NCBI GenBank assembly: GCA_001600875.1
Contig: BCLD01000001.1
Coordinates: 1,769,933 to 1,833,932 of the forward strand
DNA length: 64,000 nucleotides
Direction: 5' to 3'
Source: Solicoccozyma terricola
Taxonomy: Eukaryota; Basidiomycota; Tremellomycetes; Filobasidiales; Piskurozymaceae
Under the pieces are notes generated by a model. It did not search any database and was not told the origin of the DNA. It worked only from the letters and a program-made list of their open reading frames with translations. A program made the position numbers and the translations under genes. This document shows positions 35,001 through 45,900 of this stretch, in pieces (position 1 is the stretch's first letter; the number at the start of each line of letters is the position of its first letter).

Positions 35001-36701
35001 ATGTGGTGCATCGGCGTTGTCTGTTTTATCAATGCACGACGAAGGTCAGCCGTATACATGCTGGACTTGAAGAGAATCGATCACGCACCGTTTCCTGTTT
35101 CCCATGGGTTCACAACAACACCGATCGGCATGTCCGCGTTGTGCATCGGACCATCCTCTGGGAAGACCAGCTCGAATTCGAGACTTTCCGCTATGCTTGC
35201 AGCCTCCTCTTCGCTCTCACATGCGAGCAGCTCGGCCAGAGTGTCGAGAGGCATATATTTCTCTACCCTCACACCTCGCGCGTTTACGACGTTCGCGTCG
35301 TCTGCTTTCGTCCTAGGATAGCTTTGCGCCAATGCTCGCATTGCAGCTCGTCGTACCTCGGCGAACTTGTGTTGAGCGAGAGCAGCCATGAGAAACGGTA
35401 CATCCGATCTCTTGGCTAGTTTGAAAAATCTGGTATAAAAGTTTAGCGATGTCTCGCTGTTGGATTTTGAGCCGACTTTTTGCGAGTCGAAATTGCGTTG
35501 GGCGAAAGCTCGAAATTCAAATGCCAATTGAACGAGAGGGTGAGAAAAGACTCCGTACTGCAGGATGAGGACGGAATTTGCAACTTCGTTGTCGTGCAGG
35601 TGTGACATCAGTTGATAGGCTCGAAATTCAGGTTCGTTGGGACATGGCCGACCGGCAACTCTCTCGTCATCGTAGAGATGGGTGAGGGTGACGAGGGCTT
35701 TCAAAGAAATGACAGAATCAGCAAATGCGTGATCTAGTCAAGTCGCTCCGGCACTCACTCTTATTCAATTGCTCGGCTTCCTGCTTCAAGAACTCCATCT
35801 CCTTCGCCTTGGCCTCCGCTAACTGGTGCATCGACAAGATATGAAACCTCGCGATCCTTTCATTGCATTCTATTGCTTCTTTCCTGCCCCAATGAGATTG
35901 GAGGGTGAAATCCTGTCGAATAGCTCGCGTACGATCTCGAAGAAAATGGTGCACGTATCTCAAGCAAGCCTGTGGCGTACGAGATTTGGGATCTGCAGCG
36001 AGTGCTGGGTCGGGGATGTTCATGACGTTATGGAAGAGGTAGTCCAGTGTGCGCTGTTTGTTTTATTTAGTGAAATCGTAGGGTCAAGTGTATTTTAGGG
36101 TACCTCGTACCTTGAGAGTTGGGGGATCTCGAACGTCAGACGGTAGTTTCTGATCGTCACCAGCAGATGGTCTGTGAAACTTGGTCACCGCTTTGGCAGG
36201 ATCGATTCTGCCCGGTCTGCCTTCGAGCTGAAATCCCCATACGATTGGTAGATGTCAGCATCATCCTGACTGACCCCTTGCGCAAAGACCACTCACCTCC
36301 TCCAACGGGGAAACATCCTGCTGATACTCCCTCTGATGCATCTCATACTCTGGACACATTGCCGTCAGTGTTCCTTTGAAATTGATTGCATTTTCCAGAG
36401 TCGTTCTTTTGTTGGGATCAGCGATGAGACCCGCTCTGATAGCCGCCTGGCGCTCAACAACGCGAGCGGCTTCGAGCTGATCACGGAGCCTCCATCAGCG
36501 CGAGGAAATCATTTCAGCGGGTGGTGTTGCTTCTTCTCAACGTACCTCATGGAAGCGATTTCCACTCAAGTCGACCTGGAACCGCTGCGCACGAGCATCC
36601 TTCCCGTCTTGCCGCTCATCCGAGGAAGGTTGGTCTTCGACATCACTGTCTCCTCCAAGCGGTCGAGACATCGCCAGGAGAGAGGATTTTGATGGCGGCA
36701 T
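32032..36701 (-). CDS. SAC3: Sac3/GANP mRNA export factor (TREX-2 scaffold)
   Basis: Long multi-exon gene, start MPPSKSSLLAM at 36701, stop TAG at 32034-32032. Sac3 is the scaffold of TREX-2, which links transcription to the nuclear pore and mRNA export. The SAC3/GANP region is clear: FKGTLTAMCPEYEMHQREYQQDV (about 36370-36310), TLDYLFHNVMNIPDP (36040), RTRAIRQDFTLQ (35940), NERIARFHILSMHQLAE (35850), and EFRAYQLMSHLHDNEV (35620). After a Pro-rich linker (34900-34480), a helical segment at 34400-33950 (RRGVEARVFRFWKWRAKVGQ) may be the Sus1/centrin-binding CID; that is inference. The C-terminal exons read VEKYKRKTQAHEQSVASLAARL, then a basic Ser-rich tail and a short helix ITKLRRAIAKASETMRQV. 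Divergent from TRM82, 238 bp apart. Confidence 0.85.
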
Positions 36702-36939
36702 GGTGGCACTCGGCGAATTACCACCACCGACAGGCGTGAGAGAACCGAGCTGCAGATGTTGGAAGGGAAGCGATACTGTGGGTATTGGATACAGACAGAT
36801 ACAGTGATATAGGGTTGTTGAAGGTGAGGATGGCTTCGCGATGTCTGACACGTGAGACCGCGAACGAGAGAGGAGGGTGACAACCAAAATTATATACTAA
36901 TAGCTCGATGTCCTCTTCGGCATCCATTCAACATCCCCC
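36702..36939. promoter_or_regulatory. divergent promoter SAC3/TRM82
   Basis: 238 bp between the start codons of two head-to-head genes, so both core promoters must lie here. No individual element identified. Confidence 0.5.
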
Positions 36940-39155
36940 ATGACCACCTTACGACCACCAATCACCTGCTTGGACTGCCGGGATGGCATCATCTCGGTCC
37001 CAGATGGTTCCAAGGTCCAACAGCACGATGCTCTCACTGGCCAGGTCGTCTCGCAATGTCTAAAAGCTGGTACGGAACCCAAGACCAATGATTTCAAGTC
37101 GGCTGTCGTGCGGCTGGTAGCAGTGGGCTATGCTCTAACGAAAGGCTCAACGGAGAGAACACTCGTCGTGGCTTCCATCAGTGAAGATAAAAAGTTGAGG
37201 CTGGTCAAAGCAAAGACCGGCGAGCTACTGTACGAGAGGTAAGCCCAGACTTTGTCCGGGGATTGTCAAGGTGGTATTGAACATTTGCTATTGCGACGTA
37301 GGACCCTGATCAAGAAAGCGAGCACCATCTCCATCGATGAAGATGGGACCGTCATAGTAGCAGACAAAGTTGGCGATGTCTTTGCGTATGTACCGACTGG
37401 TCTACTACCCACCCAGTCAAACCAACACCGCTGATGTGATTTGTCTATTCAGATACCCTTACACGGATGATTCCAGAATCGACCCTTCCACATTGTCAAA
37501 AGCCCGGCCTGAAGCTATCGCTCTTGCAGTCGATCCATCTCTTAACCCAGATGCTGATCTCCTGGTCGGTAAGTCATCGAAACAAAGCCAGCTCTCATGT
37601 TCGAATCGTCTCAAATATACCCCCCAACCACTTCCTACAGGCCACGTATCAGCCGTCGGTGCTCACATGTTGACGCTCGATGCAAAGTCAATCATCACTG
37701 CCGATCGAGATGAGCATATTCGAATCAGTCGATACCCCCAATCATATGTGATTGAGCGGTATCTGTTTGGACACACCTCGTGAGTCGCTTTCACATCATT
37801 ATTTCCAAGTGCTTTGTTAACATGTCTCGTCTAATTCAGGTTCGTATCGGCCCTCTGTATATCACCAGCTCACGCCGATATCCTCTACTCCGCCGGTGGT
37901 GATTCGGATATCCTCATCCATCGTATATCGACAGGCGAACTCATCAACCGGGTCCCATTTGACGTCTCTGTAAAGCCATATAGAACGGTTCGAGCTGTGA
38001 TGAGACGGACGAGGAAACGTCTAGGTGATAATGTAAAAGCCGGAGAGGAGGAACCTACTCTAATACCGGGGAAATTGCCGTATACCGATGAGGAGTATGC
38101 AAGCACTCCCGATGGGTTTGGCTTGCCAACTGGGGAGGGTATCTGTGTCACCAAGATGGAGATCGTTGGACGAGACGTAGTTTTCTTCTCTGAAGGGTGA
38201 GGATTCTTTCTTCTTGGATTAGTCTTTGATCAACACGCAACCCCGACTGACCGGAACGAACCTGCAGATGTTCAGCAATTCACTCTTTCCGTCTGCAAGA
38301 AGATCCTTCCTCGAACCCCCACCAAATCTCCACTCTTCCCTTCTCCTCGCCCGTTCTCTCTTTCTGCACTCTCCCCTCCTCCTCAAGCTCATCATGTCTA
38401 CTGGTTTCCCTGGACTCTGCATGGAAGCACCGTGTGGACGGTGGGAAGGCTTTCGAACAGCCTCCTGATAGTGCTTCGTTCATCAAGAAGGGCAAGGGAA
38501 AGCAGTCCCAGCCGAAGCCCATTGCGCTGGAACCGCTGAATATTGATGCGGATAGTCAAGTCGATTTGGCCGTCGTGGAAATCGAGGAAGATGGACAGGT
38601 GAGACCAAAAAAAAAAAAGATGGTTCTCCGCGAGCTATCAATCCGGGTGGCTGATTACCATTTTCGATATGTGTGATATAGCTAAAAGATGTTTCCGCAC
38701 AACACATGTCGCTGGTCAACGCTATTCAGGAAGCGAGAAATCCTAGTGAGCTTGAATCTCATCCAAAGCTCCCTCCTGCACGTCGTTGATACGCCCATCG
38801 TCCTGCAGTAATCGCCGAAACGGCGCTTTCAATATCTCTTTACTCCAATCTGACGGTCCTCCCCAAGTGGACTGGTCAAGACGATGACGAGGTCGACGAT
38901 GAACAAGTTGGGGAGACTGGTTCGCCCGCACCTGCTCATCTCTCAACCCTAGGCAAGCGAGCACTTGGTCAACTGAAAGCCAAGGGCGTCGATGTCGACG
39001 CTAAGTTGCTGGATATGAGGAAGGAACGACAGAAGGAAACTCGAAAACAGGCCAAGGAAAAGAGGAGGAAGTTGGACGAGGACGCTGAGAAAGCGAGGGC
39101 AAGGAAGGAGTTGGATGTGGTGGTAGATGCACAGGAAGAAGAGATGAACGCCTGA
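36940..39155 (+). CDS. TRM82: tRNA (guanine-N7) methyltransferase non-catalytic WD-repeat subunit
   Basis: Seven or more exons, start [16 protein letters not shown], stop TGA at 39153-39155. Trm82 (WDR4) stabilises the catalytic Trm8 for m7G46 formation in tRNA. Beta-propeller pieces: [21 protein letters not shown] (37150-37225), [23 protein letters not shown] (37330-37450), [32 protein letters not shown] (37640-37740), and [39 protein letters not shown] (37765-37940). The [13 protein letters not shown] and FGH..FVS segments are characteristic of Trm82. A long charged C-terminal tail (39000-39150) is rich in Lys/Glu/Arg and probably helical. It sits 114 bp upstream of tRNA ligase on the same strand. 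Confidence 0.85.
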
Positions 39156-39269
39156 GAAGATCATTTATGGGATAATATTGTCTGTCTGTTCCACGAGGCA
39201 CGGGCAATCGCGGCCATTCTCGCCCGCGGTTGAAATGTTGCTTCAGAGTCATCGATCTACGTTTCAATA

Positions 39270-42200
39270 ATGGCTCACAGCGGCACACAGCACCACAACA
39301 TGGCAGACAAGTCGTCCAAGCGTGCTCGCTATTCTCCGGAATCAGTGGCATCCCTCGTCTCGTCGCTTGAGCGCCTGAAAGTTACCAATCCCAAAGCTGT
39401 CAATTTCCAAGACCACACGTATGCTCCGATCGGACAGTCTAACCATGCGTCGACGTCGCAAGATGGCATCAGGGAGGCGTCCGATGGCCATGGTGACGGA
39501 AGGCGCTACATTCGTTCATGGAAGATGTCTGAACACCTCTACAGACGGAAAGACTGTCCGTTCCCAACACTTGCTCGTGGTCTGTTCACGGCAACGGACG
39601 ACTTCGCTCTTCCATCAGTTGCAGCTTCGTTAAAGGGAAAGGAGAAGGTTAGAATCGTAGCCAGAGGGTATGACAAGTTCTTCAATGCAGGAGAGGTAGA
39701 TTGGACTGAGGTGAGTTGTATTTGTGATTGTAACAATGCCGTATCGAGACTAACTCGTTGATATGTTCCGCAGTGGAATCACCTCGAGCGCCACTCATTA
39801 CCACCATATGATCTGACTTACAAGTCAAATGGGTGTCTCATTTTGATTTCGGCGCTCTCTCCAACAGAGCTCTTGGTCAGCAGCAAGCATTCTCTGGGGA
39901 CCACCACTGTACAGAAGGAGGAGGCAGACAGGGTTGAGGGCGATGGAGATGGATCAAAGGAGGTAAAGACGATACCAACACCTGTGCCAGTATCAGGAGC
40001 CGGCCAATCACCATCGGATGCCAGGATCACAGCCGTTGAGCCGACCAATTCCTCTAACATAACCTCGAAGGATGGCAGTGAGGACGGCACGACATCAAAA
40101 AACGCCCTCAAGAAGCAGCACAAAGCCGAAATGGCAAAGGCGAAACGAGAGGCAGGTAAGGAAGCGAAAGCCGCACAGCAGGAAGAAGCTACTAGGAGGA
40201 AGCAGGAAGCGATACATAGTCGCCAAGCAGACGATATGGTACCTCATGCGGAGATGGGAAGAAGATGGGTGAAGATCACCTTGGATAAAGCAGGCAAGAC
40301 AGAGGAGGAGCTGGCAGCAGTGCTCTGGGAGCGGAATTTGACGGCTGTGACAGAGGTGAGCTTGTTGAATGTCATTGTGTACGTGCGCACCTTACCCATT
40401 GCACGTTCTACGCAGCTCTGCGATGATTCTTTCGAGGAACATGTCCTACCAACCCCGGAACACCTGACTGGCCTTCACCTTCACGGTCTCAACTTGAACA
40501 CTCCCCACTTTGCGACCCTAGATCCACCCGCGGTAGCAGACTTTGCAAAACAGTGGGGTTTCATCGAGACCCCATCTGTACAGCTACAGACATTGACAGA
40601 GGTGCGGGAATACACCGACAGAGTCTCCAAAGAGGGCTCTTGGAATGGGGAAGCAATCGAAGGGTTTGTGGTACGATGTCGGGTCAAGGAGGTCTCAAGC
40701 TCTACTAGTAGACGGGATGACGGCGAACCCCCTTACCCGCCTGGATCACCGTTCTTCTTCAAAGTCAAATTCGAAGAACCTTACCTGATGTACCGACAGT
40801 GGAGGGAGATAACGCGGCAGCTACTTCCCCTTCTGCGACCCGAATGTAAAGGTCGGATAGACCGCAAAGTTTTCCCATGGACGCAGCTAGGAGCAAAGCT
40901 GAAGCGGCCAGAGTCGGCCGTGTACGCGACCTGGTGCGCGGACATGATGGTGGCGAATCCCCAGCTATTTGAAAACTACGACAAGGGCGTCGTCCGGGTG
41001 CGAGAGCGTTTCCTCGAGTGGACGCAATCTCATGGAAAGCAGTTGTGGCAGACCGCGAGAGCGAAAAGCGGACAGGGAGTGTCAAGTGGATCTGGGGACA
41101 AGAAGATCAAGACTATGATTATTCCTGTGGCTGCACCCGGATGCGGCAAGACGTTACTGGGCCTCACTTTATCGCGATTATTTGGTTTCGCACATACTCA
41201 GAGCGACGACGTGACCACGAAGCGGACCGCAGCAGGCTTTTTGAAGAACATTGAGACGTTATTGAAAAAGCAAGATGTGGTATACTGCGATAGGTGTGTT
41301 TTGTTGGAGACGACGATACGCTGGCTCGTCGCAGGCGCTAAAATTTCTATCTCAAACTCTTCCAAACATAGAAACAACCATCTTCCTAAACATCACGAGG
41401 AATTGTCTGATTTGGCGAGATCATTATCCGACGATCAAACTCATATCCAAACCATTGCTCTCGTATGGGACGTTGATTCTGTACCATTCAACCGAGCACT
41501 TCGCATCACCTCGGAACGAGTCCTCGCTCGTGGCGAAAATCACCAATCTCTACGACCCGATCCTCATGATCAAATGAGACACGAAATCGTCATCCGGCAA
41601 TTTTTGAATGAGTTTGTACCACCTGAAGGTGGTCTGTTTGAACATGTCATCAAGATGGGATTGGAGAAGACTGTCGAGGAAAATCTGAAGCTAACGATCG
41701 AAGGATTGAAAGTGCCGCTTGGACTCGAGGTGCCGTCTAACGAAAAGATCCGAGAGGCGATGGAGAGTATCTCTGGGTACAAGCCTGCGGTGATAAAGGA
41801 AGCACAAGGACGCAAGACTGTTGAGCCTCGTTACTACGGTCTTTCACTGGAAGTTGATCTTGAAGCGATCGTCCAGCAGATCATCTCCGCCGCAGGAAAC
41901 GCTTCAAGAGAAGACGCCGCCAGCGCTCAGACATTCCTCGATGAACTAGTGTCGGTCGCTCGAGTGATTAACAGACCACATATCACGATCGTTCACGAGA
42001 AGACAGTGGCTGCTGAGAAGGAAATGGGTGAAGAAGGACCTCAAACGCGACTTTGGAATACTTGCGCCTCGTTCAAGGAGTTACCTTCACCTCCTAGATT
42101 CAACTTTGGTCTCGTTGCGTTGCTCTGGGACGACCGAGTGATGACGTTGGTGGTGGATAACGTTCAACCTCACGATCGAGCTGGAGGGTCGGATACTGAT

Positions 42201-42422
42201 ACAAGAGCGAACGAGGTGGAAACGGTGTTGTGCAGTGAACTCAAGGATGTGCTTCACGTGACTGTAGGGACGAAGAACGAGGATATCCCGCCGTACGAAG
42301 CGAGAGCGTTGGTCGAGAGCTGGAGGAGGAGGAAGGACGGCGGGGGCGGCGAGGGAAGAGTGAAGGAGCTGGATGTGCTGGGAATGGCGGCGCAGTCCGG
42401 GCGGGTGTTGGGAATGTCATAA
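39270..42422 (+). CDS. TRL1: fungal tRNA ligase (splicing of tRNA and HAC1-type mRNA)
   Basis: Four exons with introns 39711-39773, 40356-40415 and 41294-41371; coding length 2952 nt (983 aa). It joins tRNA exons after intron removal and ligates the unfolded-protein-response mRNA. Three domains in order: adenylyltransferase with the nucleotidyl-Lys motif ARGYDKFFN (about residue 136) and TYKSNGCLILIS; polynucleotide kinase with P-loop AAPGCGKTLLGLT; and 2H-type cyclic phosphodiesterase with HITIVH and HVTVG. ELCDDSFEEHVL and YCDRNNHLPKHH are restored by removing the second and third introns. Those introns are 60 and 78 nt, multiples of three and free of stops, so an unspliced reading looks open. 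Substrates include tRNA-Gly(GCC), encoded twice in this window with introns. Confidence 0.93.
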
Positions 42423-42801
42423 CAGCGGATGGATATACCATGACCCGGGTGGCGGCACGAATAAGCGTGGGGTCGTCGAGCGGTATTCTTCGGCGCGGGC
42501 TAGTGTAGCCGGGCGTTGGGGGAGATGATCGTGGTTGGGCATATAGTTGCTCAACCAGTCGCCAGTCCACAGTCCAGCGCCATCCCCAGCACATCCCACC
42601 CTCATCGTCGACACACTCCATTGCATCGTCGACCCTACCCAAACACCTCTTGCAACTCTTCGTAGTTGCCCTAGCGAACCCGCATCCAACGACCACATCT
42701 CCCACACCACTCATCCCATCCGCTCGCAGCGTGTTCGTTTGACAATCTCCCCTACCAACGAGCATCCCACCATCCCCTTCTACCAGTAGCCTGCTTCCAA
42801 G
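42423..42801. promoter_or_regulatory. promoter region of ACC1
   Basis: 379 bp between the TRL1 stop and the ACC1 start. The 5' half is G-rich and the last 200 nt are C/A/T-rich, as in a fungal 5' UTR. No specific binding site assigned. Confidence 0.45.
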
Positions 42802-42874
42802 ATGGCCTCCGGGTCTGCCGCGGGTCAATACGACCATGCGAGGGTTGCGCAATACATCGGTAAGTGGTTTCCTG

Positions 42875-42912
<38 letters not shown>

Positions 42913-45900
42913 ACCCCCCCCCCCCCCCCCCCCCCTTCCCTTCTGTTTCAAAACCCCCCCCCCCCCCCCCCCCCCCACATCTCGACGTCACCACGATGGT
43001 CCGACTTTCGTCTGACCACCTGCTCTCATTTTCTCCCTGATAGGTGCCAACGCTCTTGAAATTGCTTCACCTAGCAAAGTATCAGACTTTGTCAAGGCAC
43101 ACGGCGGTCACACCGTCATCACCAAGGTAATTCCCATTCTTATTCCCCTCCCCAATTTTTTTTCTTCTCTCGACCCTGATCACCTCCTTTACCCCATCTG
43201 CTACCACAGGTCCTCATTGCCAACAATGGTATCGCAGCTGTAAAGGAGATCCGTTCTATTCGAAAATGGGCCTACGAGACTTTTGGCGATGAACGAGCTA
43301 TCGAGTTCACCGTCATGGCGACTCCTGAAGATTTGAGGATCAACGCAGAGTACATCAGGATGGCGGATCGTTACGTCGAAGTTCCAGGTGGAAGTAACAA
43401 CAACAATTATGCCAACGTCGATTTCATCGTGGATGTTGCTCAGCGAGCGGGAGTTCACGCCGTTTGGGCTGGTTGGTGAGTCGGAGCTCCGGATCGTTTT
43501 CTTTTTTTGCTTTTTTTTTTTTTTTTGGGTTTCTTTTCCCCCACTATGTTCATCAACTAATATCTGGACGTGTTTCAACGACCTCCAGGGGTCATGCGTC
43601 GGAAAACCCACGTCTTCCGGAAACCCTAGCGTTGTCCAAGATCATCTTCATCGGTCCTCCTGGCTCAGCCATGCGATCTCTCGGTGACAAGATCTCATCC
43701 ACCATTGTCGCTCAACATGCTCAAGTACCATGTATGCCTTGGTCTGGTACTGGGATTTCCGACACAACGCTCAGTAGTCAAGGTTACGTGACTGTGCCAG
43801 ATGACGCATACGCTGCTGCTTGTGTCAAGACTTGGGAGGACGGATTGGTCAAGGCCGAGAAGATTGGATTCCCGGTGATGATCAAGGCCAGTGAGGGAGG
43901 TGGTGGAAAGGGTATTCGAATGGTGGATGGTCCGGAAAAATTCAAGGTCTCGTTCCAAGCAGTGGCTGGTGAAGTGCCAGGTGAGTTTTTGGTGGCGCAA
44001 GGCGAATCAAGCAAGTCCACGGGCTGACTCCGAAACACCTTAGGTTCCCCCATCTTCATCATGAAGCTCGCTGGATCAGCTCGCCACCTCGAAGTCCAAC
44101 TCATTGCCGATCAATACGGTAATGCCATCTCTCTCTTTGGTCGTGACTGCTCAGTTCAACGTCGTCACCAGAAGATTATCGAAGAAGCTCCAGTCACCAT
44201 CGCTCGTCCTGAAAAGTTCGAAGAAATGGAAAAGGCCGCAGTCAGACTTGCCAAGCTTGTCGGCTACGTCAGTGCTGGTACCGTCGAGTACTTGTACAGT
44301 CACGCCGACGATTCCTTCTACTTCCTCGAGCTCAACCCTCGTCTCCAAGTCGAGCACCCAACGACCGAGATGGTCAGTGGTTGCAACATCCCAGCTGTCC
44401 AGCTTCAGATCGCTATGGGTGTTCCGCTCCACCGCATTAGGGATATAAGGACACTTTACGGTCTCGACCCTCACGGTATCAACGAGATCGATTTCGACGG
44501 CACAGACCCAGAGTCGGTGAACACCCAACGCAAGCCAAGGCCAAAGGGTCACGTTATCGCTTGTCGTATCACCGGAGAAAACCCCGATGCTGGATTCAAG
44601 CCATCGTCAGGAAACCTTACCGAGCTCAATTTCAGGTCCAACTCCAACGTCTGGGGTTACTTCTCGGTTTCTTCCGCTGGTGGTCTCCACGAGTACGCCG
44701 ATTCGCAATTCGGTCACATCTTCGCATACGGAATGGAACGTAGCGAGGCTCGTAAGTCGATGGTCGTCGCCCTCAAGGAATTGAGTATTCGAGGAGAATT
44801 CAGGACTACGGTCGAATACCTTATCAAGCTGCTCGAGAAGCCCGAGTTCGAGAACAACACGCTGACCACCCAATGGTTGGACGGCTTGATCGCCGAGGGT
44901 ATGACCTCCGAGCGCCCTGATAGCAACCTCGCCGTCATCTGTGGAGCCGTCGTCAAGGCTCACGTCGCCTACGAGACGGCGCTCGCCACTTATAAATCCG
45001 TCCTCGAGAAAGGTCAAGTCCCATCTCGCGAGAGTCTGCAGACCTTCTTCAAGACCGAATTTATCTACGATAACGTTAGATACTCGTTCGCTATGGCCAA
45101 ATCGTCGCCTACATCGTTCACTCTCTACCTCAACGGTGGTCGCATTCTCGTCGGTGCTCGAAGTTTGAGCGACGGCGGTTTACTCCTCTCGCTCGCCGGA
45201 GCTTCGCACACCATCTACTACCGAGAAGAAGTAGGCGCTCTCGTCGTTAGCATCGATGCCAAGACTTGCATGATCGAAGATGAGCAAGACCCTACCCAGC
45301 TCAGGAGTCCCAGTCCCGGAAAGTTGGTCCGCTACTTGATCGAATCGGGAGACCACGTCCACGCTGGCGAGGCTTACGCCGAGGTCGAGGTCATGAAAAT
45401 GATCCTTCCAGTTACCGCCAGTGAAAGCGGTATCGCTCAATTCATGAAGCAGCCGGGGCAGACCCTTGCTGCCGGTGAGCTGCTGGGTATTCTCACTTTG
45501 GATGATCCTACCAAAGTGAAATTCGCCAAGCCATTCGAGGGTATTCTGCCGACCTTCGAGCTCGACAACGGTCGATACGGATCTAAGCCTCATCAGATAC
45601 TGCGAGAGCACCTTGAGCTACTCTACGACAACTTGGCCGGATACGAGAACAGCGCTTTCGTTATCCCCTCACTTCGCATCGTCGAGAAGGCTCTGCAAGA
45701 CCCAGATCTTCCATACGCCCAGGTCACCGATGTCCTCTCTACTTTGAGTGGGCGAATGCCCGCGAAGCTCGAAGACGAAGTCCGTGCTATCATTGAAGCT
45801 TGCCGTCAGAAGGCCCAAGATTTCCCCTCGACCAGGCTTCGCAAAACCATCGAATTCTACCTCGAGGATAGCGTTGCACCAAAAGACCGAACCACCGTCC

